Of a stretch of DNA of 64,000 nucleotides, positions 38,886 through 51,691 are shown in pieces. Under the pieces are notes generated by a model, which saw only the letters and a program-made list of their open reading frames with translations, searched no databases and was not told the origin of the DNA. The stretch spans positions 2,893,096 to 2,957,095 of the forward strand of contig NC_087080.1 in NCBI RefSeq assembly GCF_026151205.1. Reading direction: 5' to 3'. Source of the stretch: Bolinopsis microptera (taxonomy: Eukaryota > Ctenophora > Tentaculata > Lobata > Bolinopsidae). The translations under genes and the position numbers were made by a program. Position 1 is the stretch's first letter. Every line of letters begins with the position of its first letter.

Positions 38886-39225
38886 TTGAGATTCACTCAC
38901 ATCTTCCTGTCTAGGAATGTTTCAAACAGTTGTGTAAGGAATGCTGGACAACTTGAGATTCACTAAGATCTTCCTGTCTAGGAATGTTTCAAACAGTTGT
39001 GAACAACTTGAGATTCACTCAGATCTTCCTGTCTAGGAATGTTTCAAACAGTTGTGAACAACTTGAGATTCACTCAGATCTTCCTGTCTAGGAATGTTTC
39101 AAACAGTTGTGAACAACTTGAGATTCACTCAGATCTTCCTGTCTAGGAATGTTTCAAACAGTTGTGAACAACTTGAGATTCACTCAGATCTTCCTGTCTA
39201 GGAATGTTTCAAACAGTTGTGCAAG
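38886..39225 (+). repeat. About 55-bp tandem repeat, six copies
   Basis: Unit ACTTGAGATTCACTCAGATC followed by TTCCTGTCTAGGAATGTTTC AAACAGTTGTGAACA; first and last copies diverge. Confidence 0.9.
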
Positions 39226-39239
39226 GAATGCTGGACACG

Positions 39240-40250
39240 TGAGCACAATTTCTATTTCATTTCTTGTTTAGCTTTTTATTGTCATTGTTGATGAACCTGT
39301 TTAGTTCAGTTGAACAGTCACAACATGATTATCAAAACTAGTGCAGCCTGGCTCTACATAAAACGGCAATAAACCATCCCATAACCTGCAGTACATACAC
39401 TGTTCAATGGTATAGGCGTGGACTTTGAAACCAGGTTTTGAGTAACTTCTCAGTCTATGAGTAGTTCCACACGTCTGTTGAGTTGTGAGTTTATCTTTCT
39501 GTCTCCTCAAACAGTTAAAGTTATGCAAAGAATTTTACTGGATGACACAATTTCTATTTCGATTTTGTTTCTCAGTATCCTGTCCCTCGGACATGTTAGG
39601 AATCACATTTGCAAATCACATTTCCATGACAACGTTATTCCCTGAATCACACACAGCGATGGTGATCACATTTCATTCATTAGCCAGCTAGAAGCACACT
39701 ATAGTAGTTCTATATTACATGCTATTGATACTACACACGGCGATGAGCCGCGTTCTATACACGTTCGCGTTCCTTTGTCACTCATTTCGCTACACGACGA
39801 TAATTTATCTAATTCAAGCGTTATCAGCTCGTAATTTTAAACTCTCCTAAAATGGCTACCAGCAATATCTGTTGATTAGTTACACAATGTAATTAATTTG
39901 CAGACACGTTTGTGCCGCTTTTCTGCCAGTGTAAATGTGATGCTTGCTAATTAGATTCGGCTGGATTTGCTATTTTTAGTGCACTTGTTAGCAATTCACA
40001 AAATTATCTCGTAGCTTGTTTGTACCACGAATTTTGCCTTATATGTTCATCATTTCGCCTTTGTCGAATATTCTAGTACAACATTTTGTGATGTCATTTG
40101 AAACCCAACCTTTATTCTTCTAGCGCAGAAAGTGCTAATACAATCTTGTATCTTGTACTGTGTAGACTATTCGAGAAATTTCTGGAATGTCGAACCCGTG
40201 ATTTATGACATCATTCACGCATTAGATCACGGGAGTATATAATTCCTCAG
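39240..40250. other. Intergenic DNA
   Basis: A block at 39,300-39,380 resembles 38,538-38,600 (CAACATRATTA..., CCTGGCTCTAC). No gene seen. Confidence 0.4.
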
Positions 40251-40253
40251 GTT

Positions 40254-40263
40254 TATATAAAAG
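40254..40263 (+). promoter_or_regulatory. TATA box of the gene at 40.5 kb
   Basis: TATATAAAAG, about 245 bp before the main ATG, with a probable intron (acceptor TTTTTCAG ending at 40463) in the 5' UTR. Confidence 0.5.
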
Positions 40264-40498
40264 CAGTTTGTGTTTTCACGAACACATTTTCGTACCTCAT
40301 TTACATTCGTGCACTCTCTGGGTCTCGTGGGAATTGAGGGTTACTTATTTGTTGAGTTTTTGATACTTTAGTAATTTGTTCCTCTGGATCTTTCATAATA
40401 TTTAATTTTGCAATGTGGTTACGGATTGAATTATGGTTTTATATCATAATATATTGTTTTTCAGAAGGGCATGCTGTAACAATGTCACTTGAAGAAGA

Positions 40499-41921
40499 AT
40501 GTCGGAGCAAAAAGAAACGACTGATTTTGAAACCGTCGTATTTGAAGAAGAAGAAAACCAAGACATGCGATCGGAGGAAGTCACAAACGCATATTTCTTG
40601 CTTGACTTGAATATACCAAGTCCTAAAAAGGACGGCGGTACAGTCCGGAAAAGTAATCAGAACGAACCGAGCTCCAGCACAAAATTACACAAATTCGGGT
40701 TCCTTGAGTTGCTGGAAAAGATACACGGTAAAGATTTGAGAACCAACAACCCCTGGTTGAACCCTAAAGCAAGCAGAGTCCACTGGAAAGCGAAGACCAA
40801 GAAGCAGGTGCGGTTCAGCACAACAGAGATAAACAGCAAGCGAGCTGAACTGCCGTGGTGCAGAAAGAAAGGGGACCCCAGCATCAAGCCTGGCCAACTC
40901 CACGCTCCCAACTGTAGGAATGCTACTCAGGAAACAGTGGAGGTGTTAGGGGATCACGTGTGGCAGAACAGGGTGTTTATCCTGGACTCGTACGTGAGGA
41001 ACGCTCTGCATTCCTACTCCAGGTCACGTGATAACAGTGAGAGTGAGGGGGAGGAGGAGGACGGGTATTACAAGGGAACCGCGGAGAGCTTAGAGGAGAT
41101 TGGAGTGTTTGACAGTGTGGAACTGGCTAAACAGCGTATGTTTATGCTGTCAGGGAGAGATAATATCCAGGATACGAGTAATGATGCAGAACATCCGAGC
41201 ACATCGACTGATCAACAAGAGAAATGTCAGACACTACCCTGCTCCACCCAGATACTGCTAACCTTAATCTGGAGTTAGGATCTCCTATCTCTGATGAGGA
41301 CTGTCCCACAACTGCCAGCACTCTCAAACATTTATCCGATCACGCGTTTACTGATTCACCAGATAGTGTGTTCGTCTGGCCTCATCATTTAGCAGATAGT
41401 AACCAGAGCAGTCAAACTGCCAGTCAAACTGCCAGTCAAACTGAACCTGCGACTTCCTCTGACCAGGGACTTGATGCCGCTTTTCGCTCGACAGAAAACC
41501 AATTTAAGTTCGAGATGTTCGAACCTCCCAAGTTTCAAAAGCTTCTGTCTCACTCCGATTACGGCTCAGAGAAGCTGAAGAGAACTCTGACGATGATTCT
41601 GATCTCACCAAACTACTAGACGAACTGCCTAAGATATCACCGATGAAACCATCGCCGGGGACAACTGGAGCAAAACACTCAAAGAAAATCACAGTAAGAG
41701 TGGAACCACCGACTCCATCATCACATCCACCGGACGTTAGGACTAGTTTTATTAAACCAGCTGAATCAGCCAGGTTACGAGGGACTGTGAAGGTGAATGA
41801 GAAATCAGTTATTGGTAGGATGATGTCCCCAGAGAGTAGTTCCACAACAGAACCAAGGAATGATACTAGAATTAAACAACTTACAGAGTTTATGTTTGAT
41901 ACTCCATCTCCGCACGATTAA
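40499..41921 (+). CDS. Unrecognised acidic protein gene with PP1-docking-like motif, frame broken twice
   Basis: Three consecutive open frames form one plausible product of about 470 residues: 40499 to about 41220, about 41221 to 41575, and about 41565 to 41921. Each change is -1, at GAGAAATG and near GAGAAGCTGAAGAG, so one base seems to be missing at each. The product is hydrophilic, Ser/Glu-rich, with KKQVRFST (an RVxF-type PP1-binding motif), a SQTASQTASQTE repeat and a short conserved-looking block HVWQNRVFILDSYVRNALHS. Two upstream ATGs (40471, a two-codon frame; 40482, overlapping) precede the main start. Family unknown. Confidence 0.6.
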
Positions 41922-42479
41922 AGAGTAAAGAAATTAAAATAATAGGCTAGAAAAACTAGGCTATGGGCTTATCATTTTAAAAACATGATATGTATTTACC
42001 TATTGATTCCAGAAAATTCTTCCAATTGTTACTTAAATTTTTAAGACATGTAACTCATCAATTGTTTTTAAGTTCAATGATGCAACTTTATATCACTATT
42101 CGTATGTTTTTGTTTTACAGAAACGTTGTTAATATTTTTAAGTTCAAAAAGTTGCAGAATACGTGTTCATAGTTAATATTTACAATTTGGGATGGAATCC
42201 AAGAAACACAAACTTATAAGTTAATATTTTTAAATTTGTTGGCATTTTTATCATTATTTTCAATTTCGTTCTTAGTTGTTTGAATATTTATCGTACAATA
42301 AATTTAGAAATTGATGGAAAGTTTTTTGTGTTTTTATTGGATTAGTAAAGCTTGTACATATTATTATTACAATGCATTCCGTAAATTCTTCCGTAAATTC
42401 TTCAGGACAATAATTCCAGTTTAGTGGTGGCCCTGAACTTTCCAGTTTCCATAGTTGTTTAAATTTCAATTTTTATACA
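41922..42479. other. 3' flank and intergenic AT-rich DNA
   Basis: AT-rich; AATAAA-like text occurs near 42,298. No further gene seen. Confidence 0.4.
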
Positions 42480-43930
42480 ACACCGGTCGTTTTACTGAAT
42501 CCTTCGAACAAATAGTGTGTGTAATCAGTGTAGCTTGTGTTGTGTAGTGTGTGTAATCAGTGTAGCTTGTGTTGCAAATATCGAGCTCTCTTATCTTTTG
42601 TAAATTTGCAATAAGTTCAGTTTGCTGTTACCGCGTAGTTTACCTTTGCGTGTGTACTTGTACATTACTATACAAGTACACTATGGGGGATGACCCAACT
42701 TTGACCCGATCCCAGGAGTTGATTAAGGAGTTCAACTATGATCAACAGGAAGATGTGGAAGGCTGTGTTGCACGCTGGTCCGATCAGTTAGAAAAAGACC
42801 TGCATATAGACTACCGTGAAATTGACTACGAAAGTCGTGAAAAGATCAAGACTAAGGATAAACAGACTCTGTCTAGATGGATTGTGGATGCAGTGGACCT
42901 TGTTCGTCGGCAGAGTAGTCAGATGTATCTCTTGAAGGAGATCATCGAGTGCTTCAAGACGGAAGCACTAGCAGACAAAGAAAAGGTGATCAGACTGCAG
43001 GGCCAGCTGCTGATGCAGAAGGACGAACAACTACAGTTGCTTAAGACGTCTGTTGAGGAGACAGTCCAAACAACGGTGGAGTCAGGGATTCAGAACTATA
43101 GTGCAGCTGTTCAACAGAACAGTGCAAGTGGTACGGTCTGCAACAGTAAAATCCTGAAGAAGGTGATGAAGAGTGTGGCTGCAGAGGAGGACAGGAGCAA
43201 GAACCTGATCGTGTTTGGGCTGAAAGAAGAGGAGGAAGAACAGCTTCCAGCGCTAGTTACCGCAGTTTTGGAGGAGATCGGGGAGAAACCTCACTTCGAA
43301 GCGACTAGAGTCGGTTGGAAGAGGCCAGGTAGTACGGCTATCCGACCAGTCAAGATCACCGTCCCAAGCTCAACAGCGGTTCATCAGATTCTGATGAAAA
43401 CAGGGAGACTGAGGGAGACGCACAAAGATGTATGGATATGTCCAGACAGATCCAGCGAAGAACGAGCAACAAGGAAGCATCTGGTCACTGACCTGAAGAA
43501 GAAGAGGGCGGAACAGACTCATCTCGACCACTACATCCGGTACGGGAAGGTATGTAGCCGTGATAAGAAGTCATCATGAGTTACACTCTCGGACACTGAT
43601 CAGTATATGAAGGAGTGATGATTATTTTAAGAATTTTCAGACGTTATCTGTATTTAAGAGACAACTATATATTTTGAATATTTTATTATTTGATTGTTTC
43701 ACACTTTTCATATTTCATAATTTTATTACTAGGTGGAGGTGATGTTATTGAGACTTTGGGCGGCCATAAAACTCCTGTTTTGAAAGTTGTCCTCTGTACT
43801 TGTTTCACTGACCCACGCTTTATAGCATTTATACATTTCGGCCCATTTTATATGTTTGTTCGACTTGCTGTACATTTGTATATTTGCTATTTTGTAAAAG
43901 TTTCAAAAAAAAAAAAAAAAAAAAAAAATA
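42480..43930 (+). mobile_element. ORF1-only non-LTR element (half-LINE)
   Basis: 5' region with a two-copy GTGTGTAATCAGTGTAGCTT repeat, one long ORF, a short 3' UTR and an A26 tail at about 43903-43928. No EN or RT follows. The 3' end matches a truncated copy at 22.8 kb, so the family is dispersed and probably mobilised by another LINE. Confidence 0.75.
42683..43579 (+). CDS. LINE ORF1-like RNA-binding protein of the half-LINE
   Basis: From ATG 42683 the product is about 298 residues. There is an N-terminal coiled coil (about 60-150), then an RRM-type core, RSKNLIVFGLKEEEEEQLPA...ATRVGWKRPGSTAIRPVKIT, and a C-terminal helix WICPDRSSEERATRKHLVTD LKKKR, the standard ORF1p layout. The frame is intact. 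The upstream in-frame extension to 42569 is less likely. Confidence 0.8.
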   Translation: MGDDPTLTRSQELIKEFNYDQQEDVEGCVARWSDQLEKDLHIDYREIDYESREKIKTKDKQTLSRWIVDAVDLVRRQSSQMYLLKEIIECFKTEALADKEKVIRLQGQLLMQKDEQLQLLKTSVEETVQTTVESGIQNYSAAVQQNSASGTVCNSKILKKVMKSVAAEEDRSKNLIVFGLKEEEEEQLPALVTAVLEEIGEKPHFEATRVGWKRPGSTAIRPVKITVPSSTAVHQILMKTGRLRETHKDVWICPDRSSEERATRKHLVTDLKKKRAEQTHLDHYIRYGKVCSRDKKSS

Positions 43931-45228
43931 TGAATATAATTGTAAGTTATTATTTATGGACAGTAAATCTAAGAAATGTCTGATTAAATTAGTAAAGAGA
44001 GAGGTTTCATGACGTTATAAATATGTCGCCTGTAATTTGAAAATTCAATTTCTAAGCAACAATTCTCCGTATATTTGTCTGAAAGTGTAAATTACAATGA
44101 TACTTCCGACCCAAGTCGTACCATTTGCTACTATCCAGTAAGTTAACTTATCAACGTGTTGTCTGCAAAAGTTGCCAGAATTAATATTCCTATCGGAAAT
44201 AACTTCAAATATATCGAAGTTAATATCGGATATTAACTACACTTTTCATCTTTTTGGGCTGCTGAATATTTGACGCCAAGATTATCAAATGTGTGTTAAA
44301 ACTGTAAAATAAAGTGTGTACCGACGGCCGACAGTCAAAACAACTTGATTTTAAGGTAATTGGTGGCCACAAATTTGGAGTAGCATCTAGCACCATGGTA
44401 ACCACTGATTATCAATCGGAACTAAAGGTTCACTGTCAGCAGTTGGAAATTACCATTAATACCACCGAACATGACCTAACATGCCTAAACGGTTAACATG
44501 CCTACAGAAGTATGACTTAACTTTACCAGGTAGTTCAAGTAAAGGTAAAGGTAAATACCTCGAATTAGACCGTTAAGTCATGTCTTCTGTCTAAGGTAAT
44601 CTTACTAAATTTTGAGATTCGTGCATTGATACATATGATATCGGGTGTATGTATTAGGGTGTATATTGTATATAATATACATAATTACTATGCAGCGTTC
44701 TAATTTGCACTAGGGTCTAGGGCGGTCATACGTGCAGAAACATTCGAATAATAAGAGAAATTATTATATAATGAGGATGAATGAGAATTTTACATACTGA
44801 ATTGTTACTACGATATATATATAATGAGCAACTTTTTGACACGTTTTACATCAGATAGTATGGACGAAAATAAACGAGTTCTTTTCAACATACAATTTTT
44901 AAATCTTGAATGCTTTTGTTGTTGGGGACCGACCTGAAGTACCAGCCAATGTTTATTCAAAAATATATATAATAATTATTATCTAATATTTAAAAGTCAA
45001 AAACCCACACAAGATAAGATATTGTTGAAACTATTAAAATGGAGCTTATTTGCGTACGTGATTAAAGGGCCCACTGCCCAGTCAGGATATTAGAGCTTTA
45101 TATTGAATCTAATTACCATGGAAGGTAAAATCCAATACTTCGGCATTAAATTACTCGGTATTTAATTACGGTTTTTAATGGACGAAGGAAATTAAAGGAA
45201 TCAGGTGTTACAGTTTACAACGAAATAA
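43931..45228. other. Intergenic AT-rich DNA
   Basis: No gene seen; short ORFs lack domains. Confidence 0.4.
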
Positions 45229-45257
45229 GGGGGGAGGGGGGGGGGGGGGGGCGGGGG
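45229..45257. repeat. G-rich homopolymer tract
   Basis: Long G runs separated by single A and C bases. Confidence 0.85.
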
Positions 45258-46011
45258 TGACATGTCCGCCAATATGGGCCTCAGTTCCATAAACTTCTCC
45301 CACGGTGCTCACTGTTCAGCCGATGAGGTGTAAGCTAACCTGATTGAACTTTTTTAAATAATTAAACCATTTCAAAGCTCTCTATGCGATCCAATTTGAC
45401 TGAAACCGTGATCAAAACGTAATTAAAGAGCTGAGAGTGGTGACCTGTTATAATATAACAGTATATATTATAATATGTAATTGCTTCATCTCTGATCGCT
45501 AAGATGGTGTTGTCATGTAACTGTATTTTTAACAGTGGGTAAATTTAGTTAGCTTACGACACTAACAGGATTTCCATAATCCGGCTTCAAAAAACTGACC
45601 AAATTGTGTCGTATGTGCCCAGGATTCCCTATTATGTAACGTGTGTATAATACAGTGGACATTGTTAGACAGTGGCTGTTCGACTTCAAGTGAGGTAGCA
45701 CATCTGAAGCAGAAAACACGTTTGTGACCTTGTGACCCGATAAATCAGTGTTTACAGCTGCTGCACACATGACAACACTGTTGTTGGAGTGCCTATTAGA
45801 ATTGCAGCACATTTAGTGTAGTAAAGTGTCGTAAATTGTAACTAATGGTGCAGTAAAGTGTAGTCAAGTTTAGTAAAAATGTTGCTAAGTGCAATAAAGT
45901 GTAGTAAAGTGTAGTAAATGTTGTTAAGTGCAGTAAAGTGCAGTAAACATTAGCTCTATTAGCGAATTCACCAGCTGTACTACCTACACACAAGTACTAA
46001 ACATACATGAC

Positions 46012-46142
46012 ACGTGCTCCACTCTTCACACGTGCTCAACTCTTAGTTACACGTGCTCAACTCTTAACACGTGCTCAACTCTTAACACGTGCTCAACTCT
46101 TAACACGTGCTCAACTCTTAACACGTGCTCAACTCTTAGCAC
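46012..46142 (+). repeat. 18-bp tandem repeat (CACGTGCTCAACTCTTAA)
   Basis: About seven copies; each carries a CACGTG palindrome (E-box sequence), though an enhancer role is only conjecture. Confidence 0.85.
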
Positions 46143-46312
46143 CTGTCCAGCTCACCACACCCAACTTATTCTTACATCACCCACCATTCTAACTAGCTAA
46201 AATTAGTTTTTAACTCCTGCCGTTGACGGTTCGCAGCTCACTTTATACTCTAAAATAACGAAATTATTGCTTTATTAAGAGCTCTGTATATCAAATGATG
46301 GAGAAGTTCGCT

Positions 46313-46440
46313 GATTATTAGTCTCATGATTGAAATACTGATAGTTGGATAATATCCGGTTGGAAGGGATAAGGACAAATGTTTCATGTGTCCTTGTCTC
46401 TTCCAACCGGATATGATCCAACTATCAGTAAGCTGTATAT
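46313..46440. mobile_element. MITE family C, copy 1 (hairpin)
   Basis: ACTGATAGTTGGATAATATC CGGTTGGAAG and its inverse flank a short loop. The same ends occur at 50920-51095. Confidence 0.75.
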
Positions 46441-47703
46441 GTAAGAAGAAAGAATCCCGAGAAGTTAACATACAGAGACACCTTCATGTTTTGTTAGTCT
46501 CCCAATTTGGTGACCATGGCAACCGTTACAAGTTGCTACCAACCGTCCATTACGGTCATAGAATCACGAACTGTTTGCTTGCCAAAACCTGGCGGTCGTG
46601 ATCCGCGGGGAGATTATTTCGTGACATATCACTTCTTAGTAATTCAATCAGCGGAGGATTCAATTTATCGGTAATAGGATTTTAGTAATATTATGAACTT
46701 TTTATAGGTATGATAAAACACATTAACAAATAGTGAAGTAGTAGAAGGTTCGGCGATAATATATTGTAATACCCAAATATTTGAGCCACGAAACATTTGG
46801 GTGGCACTCTTGCTTACATTTTTCGCGTCCAAATTAATACCAAATAAATTCAATTAATAGAAATTAATAAAGTTCAAATCCCACGCCCAAATTTTAAGTA
46901 CTCAATTGTATTGTGCCCAATGTATTGGCACACAAATATAAATGGATCTTTTAAAAACAGTCCGAAAAGGAAATTCTAAGTTAGTGTATTTTATCTGTGA
47001 AACTGAAATGCTGGCGCAAATCTATCAAGATCATTGTGATCATAATATTTTATCAAAACAATTGTATTTTATTTGCTGTCTAGAGTGCTTCATCCTGTGT
47101 ACTTTGAAAACAACTTTCCCATAGAAATTAGCAAGTTACCGTAAAACTAACGACTCTACAGAAGGGCGCGGTTTCAATGTAAAAGTTGAGGTTTTCCTGC
47201 AAGGTGAGGGTTTTGTATGGCCTCTTCTTCCAGGCTGCAGTCTTTGTTGAAATATTAGAACTATACAAATATGACGCAGATATCTGGCGACCTATACCAA
47301 TATTGTCTACTCTGCTGAATAGTACGGGGAATGACATGTTATTGATTACATGATGTGATGTGTTTTGTGTCGTCTGATGTGAGAATGTACCATGAATAGA
47401 ATAGAATAGATATAATATAGGTAGAATAGAATAGAATCGAATATTATTTATGCTAGTTAGAGAATATTAGCCTGTAAGCTCTGAGCGCGAGTTCTGATAT
47501 ATAGCTGTTTGTGACTTCATCACTAAGCACCAAATCCTGTAACTCATAGTTCTCGACGTTTCTTTATATTTACATTAAGAAACGTCGAGAGCTTTGAGTA
47601 TAAACCAACGGGTGACAAGTGAGTTTTATGTAAACGAATCAGAGTGGGCTCTTGTCATTACACACGGTGAGCTAATGGTCATGTAACGGGTAAATGTATG
47701 TTA
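46441..47703. other. Intergenic DNA
   Basis: No gene supported; a GAATAGAATAG simple-repeat patch lies near 47,396-47,440 and a small hairpin (CTCGACGTTTCTT) at 47,552-47,600. Confidence 0.4.
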
Positions 47704-47778
47704 ACGGGCTTACCCAGGAAATATAACAAGTAGACCCAGGAAATATAACAAGTAGACCCAGGAAATATAACAAGTAGA
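47704..47778 (+). repeat. 22-bp tandem repeat, three copies
   Basis: Unit ACCCAGGAAATATAACAAGT AG. Confidence 0.85.
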
Positions 47779-47814
47779 TCTAAATCTCTGTCGTAAATAT
47801 TATGCATGGTATTG

Positions 47815-48030
47815 AGTAAAACCTCGATTTATCGGGATATTTTGGGGAATGCATACTTGGGCCAATATTTTCGGTGAATCGTAAAGTCCGGTAAAATGTG
47901 GTTTTAATTTAAAAAGTTAAAAGTGAGATCGTTACGGTCAATACTCAATAAGGTGCAAATCAGTATATTGGGACACAGTAAACCGCGGTAAATCGTGGTT
48001 TTAACTTTTAAAACTGTTATACTAAAGTGG
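47815..48030. other. Possible pogo/Tigger-type element end
   Basis: GTAAAACCTCGATTTATCGG resembles the TIR start of pogo/Tigger elements. GTAAATCGTGGTTTTAA-like text recurs in the block and near 60,210. No complete element defined. Confidence 0.3.
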
Positions 48031-50919
48031 CGTCAGCGGCCACGAGGATTGGCCCTTCAGTATTACTGCTAAGCCTCTTCAAACCATTAATCGAAGCTCA
48101 GAAATTCGTATTTTATTTTAAACCAAATTATTTTACGGTAATTCATATTTTTGCATATTATGTCTGATTATAAAAGATAATAATGAAAAGTGTAAACCAG
48201 TGCTTGCTTTGAAATAACTACTCTTTAATAACCTTCCCAAACCCTCGTAATGAGCAGCTCCGGTCACGGTACCATCACAGAGGTTAAACATCCCCACACC
48301 TCTCTCTCTCTCTCTCCACTTACCCACACAGTCACCAGCCAACACCAACCACCCATTGTCCGACCACACAAAAGCGCATTGTAGCTCAATATCACTACTT
48401 TTTATAACTAGTAAACAGTATGGAGGCGAACAATGGAGTACTGCGGAGTGCTTACTGTTCTTCACGGCTGTGTAGCGGAGAGTAGGAGAGTATAGAGTGC
48501 AGCAGATAAGTAGTAAGTACTGTTAATAATGGTGGGGAGGTGGTGTTAAAACATTGTGTAAATCATTACTTGTGATACATCCAACATGTTACATTGTTCG
48601 TTACTTGAAACAACGTGATATTAGCGATTCACGTTTTGTTTTAGAAAACATTACTGATTATGTTCAAACCGAAGATCATTATTTAGCAGGGGTATGTTTT
48701 GTTAAGGTTATGCAATGTCTTCCATTGTTTGCCACAAGCTTATTTCCGGACAAACATATAAGTTAAATATAGGATAGGTTTAAAAAAGAGATGCGTAGTA
48801 TTAATGATCCGCACTCATTGTCAATTCTACACACGATTAAGTAAAGCAACCATAAAAAATAAAACCAACCAATCAGTGATATTGTCAGTAAGATTGCTTC
48901 ATTGTCAAATAATTTACGAACATATTGTGTCACTCGCAATAACTTGCTGCTTTCCATAATGAGACTCAATAAAAATAAATCGATCCTGTTCTTAATAGCG
49001 GTAATATATCTGCCATGGAAACACACACGTTAGTGTTAATAGCCACATCCACCTAAAAAAGAATATTCCCTGACCATTATAATATGTTTAATAACACTCA
49101 ATTGTAGTGTACGTTTCCAGGCGCCCATATAAAGGCTGCCATCACCACTATGTCGCCACCATTCTGCCTGTATAATGTTAGTGTTCACCGCTGTGCTGCC
49201 ACCATTCTGCCTGTATAATGTTAGTGTTCACCGCTGTGCTGCCACCATGCTGCCACCATTATAATGTTCTAGTGTTGACCACTGTGCTCATGCTGCACAT
49301 TGTTATAAATTTGGGATTTGTGTTCGTCACTCGCCATGAATTCCAAAATTGTAAGTTTTTTTTGCTTTGGCAAAAATTACCGGGGAACAAACAGAACGTA
49401 AGCAGCAATTTTTGGCATTGTTACAACACTTAGCCACCACCAAGCTTCCGCAAAAACGGCTGTGTCACTGCACTGGTCGTGTATGTTTTACAAACGTCAA
49501 ACCGAGTTTATTTATAAAACAGGTGAAAATTGAGTGTATCCGCAAAATAACTTTTGGTATTTTCTACAGAAATCAAATAACAAATCACATATAAAACTTT
49601 TGGAAATTTTGGAGCCATGTAGACCGTACACCATTTATTAACTTATCAATAACGTTTATCAACTTATCTGTAACTTTTGCCATTTCATTTCAGTCGATAC
49701 TTTCTATTGTTGGACTATGAAAAAGACGATGGCGGCCATTCACATGTGAATTTCACATCACAATCATGGTCAAGCACATTGAGTTTCGTCCATACTATGT
49801 TTACTTTAAAACATGGCAAGTCTTGTTGTAGATATAGAATATTATGGATAAAATATGATGCAAGTACAGAGTGAGTGTATAATTTATATTTAACACATAC
49901 ACGAGCCTACAAGAGTTAAATATATGATAAACTGCACACTTGTTTTAAAGTAAATTATTCACGACAGCAATCAATTCGTATTAAGCACGTGACTCAGATA
50001 TTATTTTGTAATTCACTCAGAAAATAGAGATAAATTAGCGATTTTATTGCTGAGAAGAAGTAAATTTTACATTTGAATTACGTATTATTATGAAACTTAC
50101 CAAATCTGTACTTTATCTAAGATTTAAAATACATCCTAGTTCGTTTAGTAGATCCTTCCAAACTACGTAGAGACATCTCATACAGTCACTAGATGTACAG
50201 CAGCAGACACAGTTAATCAGCTATACAGCAGTTTACAATAGCTTGGGATGTGGGTTTGTACTTTGTAAGCGCTGTAACACTATTTCATAGGTAAGCTGAG
50301 CACTGCACAGCCACAGAGAATACAATAATATTTCCTTAATCCATAATATTCAATAGTGAAGTGGTAATTGGTGTAACTTTGTAGTTGCTTTAACCTGTGA
50401 GCTATTTGGTGGTATTATAAAGTATTGACATTTTGTACTGACTACTGATCAATAAACAAACATAACTAGGATTGAAACCGAAGTTGGTAATTTTTATATA
50501 TAATATAGTCAGGGCTGAAACCCTCATGTATGGTGAGTACTACCAAATTAATTGCCGTGAAAATTAATTCTAAATATTTAGAATGTTATATGAAAATGAG
50601 GACTGGAAAAATTAAAAATTTGGAAAAAATTCGGAAAATTTCACTTTTCACAGTATCCCCTTTACACCGGCCAATTAAAAAATAAAAAGTGACGGATAAG
50701 TCAATACACTCGCCGCCAAAACCACGACGATATTTATTAAAAACCTTCTCACACTGTTGGACAAAGGATGAACGGGTCATTTTCACATTTCCCACGGTCA
50801 AATTGAGCAATGTCCGTTCACATTCTTGGACAAAATACCGGATGTAATGAACCTATTTGAAATGTCGAGAAATTCTGTTCAATAAAACACTCTTTTTCAA
50901 TTTGGCGTATCAAAATATG
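48031..50919. other. Gene-poor stretch
   Basis: A (TC)n patch lies at 48,298-48,317 and a two-copy direct repeat (CCACCATTCTGCCTGTATAA TG...) at 49,155-49,260. No gene supported. Confidence 0.4.
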
Positions 50920-51095
50920 GAATACTGATATCTGGATATTATCCGGTTGGAAGAGACAAGGACAAGTGAAACAAGGAAGTTAGGAGTAAGGGCAAATTTT
51001 CGGCGTCAACGCCATCTTAGCCTGAAGATGGCGTTGACGCCGAAAATTTGCCACCGAATAATATCCAGATATCAGTATTTCAATAATGAGACTAA
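50920..51095. mobile_element. MITE family C, copy 2, with internal hairpin
   Basis: ATACTGATATCTGGATATTA TCCGGTTGGAAG and a partial inverse at the other end, plus an internal hairpin GCAAATTTTCGGCGTCAACG / CGTTGACGCCGAAAATTTGC. Confidence 0.7.
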
Positions 51096-51460
51096 TAAAC
51101 AGCGAACTACTCCGTTATTTGAAAATATGGAATGGGCTCGAATAAGCTATTACGATGTGGATGGAAAGATACTCTACTAAAGAGTCAATTAAAATGCATG
51201 TATTTAACAGGATTTATTAAATAATAATGATTTTAAGAGTTTATTCTGATTTCTGTGGCAGACAATTTTACTAACTGAGTCCATTATATTTATCAAGTAA
51301 AAATAAATTTCATTGATTTTAAGTGAGCTTGTTAACAAATTTTTTAATCTTTTGAGTCCTAGCGAAGTGAACAATCTATTATGTGATGATTTCGAAATCG
51401 AAAATCTCTTTTGAAAAATATAACAGTTCCGTCTGCTTGAAATGGCAAACGTTTCACTTT

Positions 51461-51598
51461 TCAGCCAGAATATAATTCTGTCCGGTTTACATGTTTACAG
51501 ATATTTTTTCCTTTTATTTGATACAATGTATCAAATAAAAGGAAAAAATATCTGTTAACATGTAAACCGGACAGAATTATATTCTGGCTGAAAAGGTA
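51461..51598. repeat. 138-bp near-perfect palindrome
   Basis: Arms of about 65 bp from CTTTTCAGCCAGAATATAAT to its inverse; centre at ATACAATGTAT. Confidence 0.85.
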
Positions 51599-51691
51599 AT
51601 GTACATGTCATGTAAATTACCTTATACCTGCCATCTACAGAAGACGATGAACATCTACCAAAATAAATAGGGTTTTCACCAATCTTTAATT

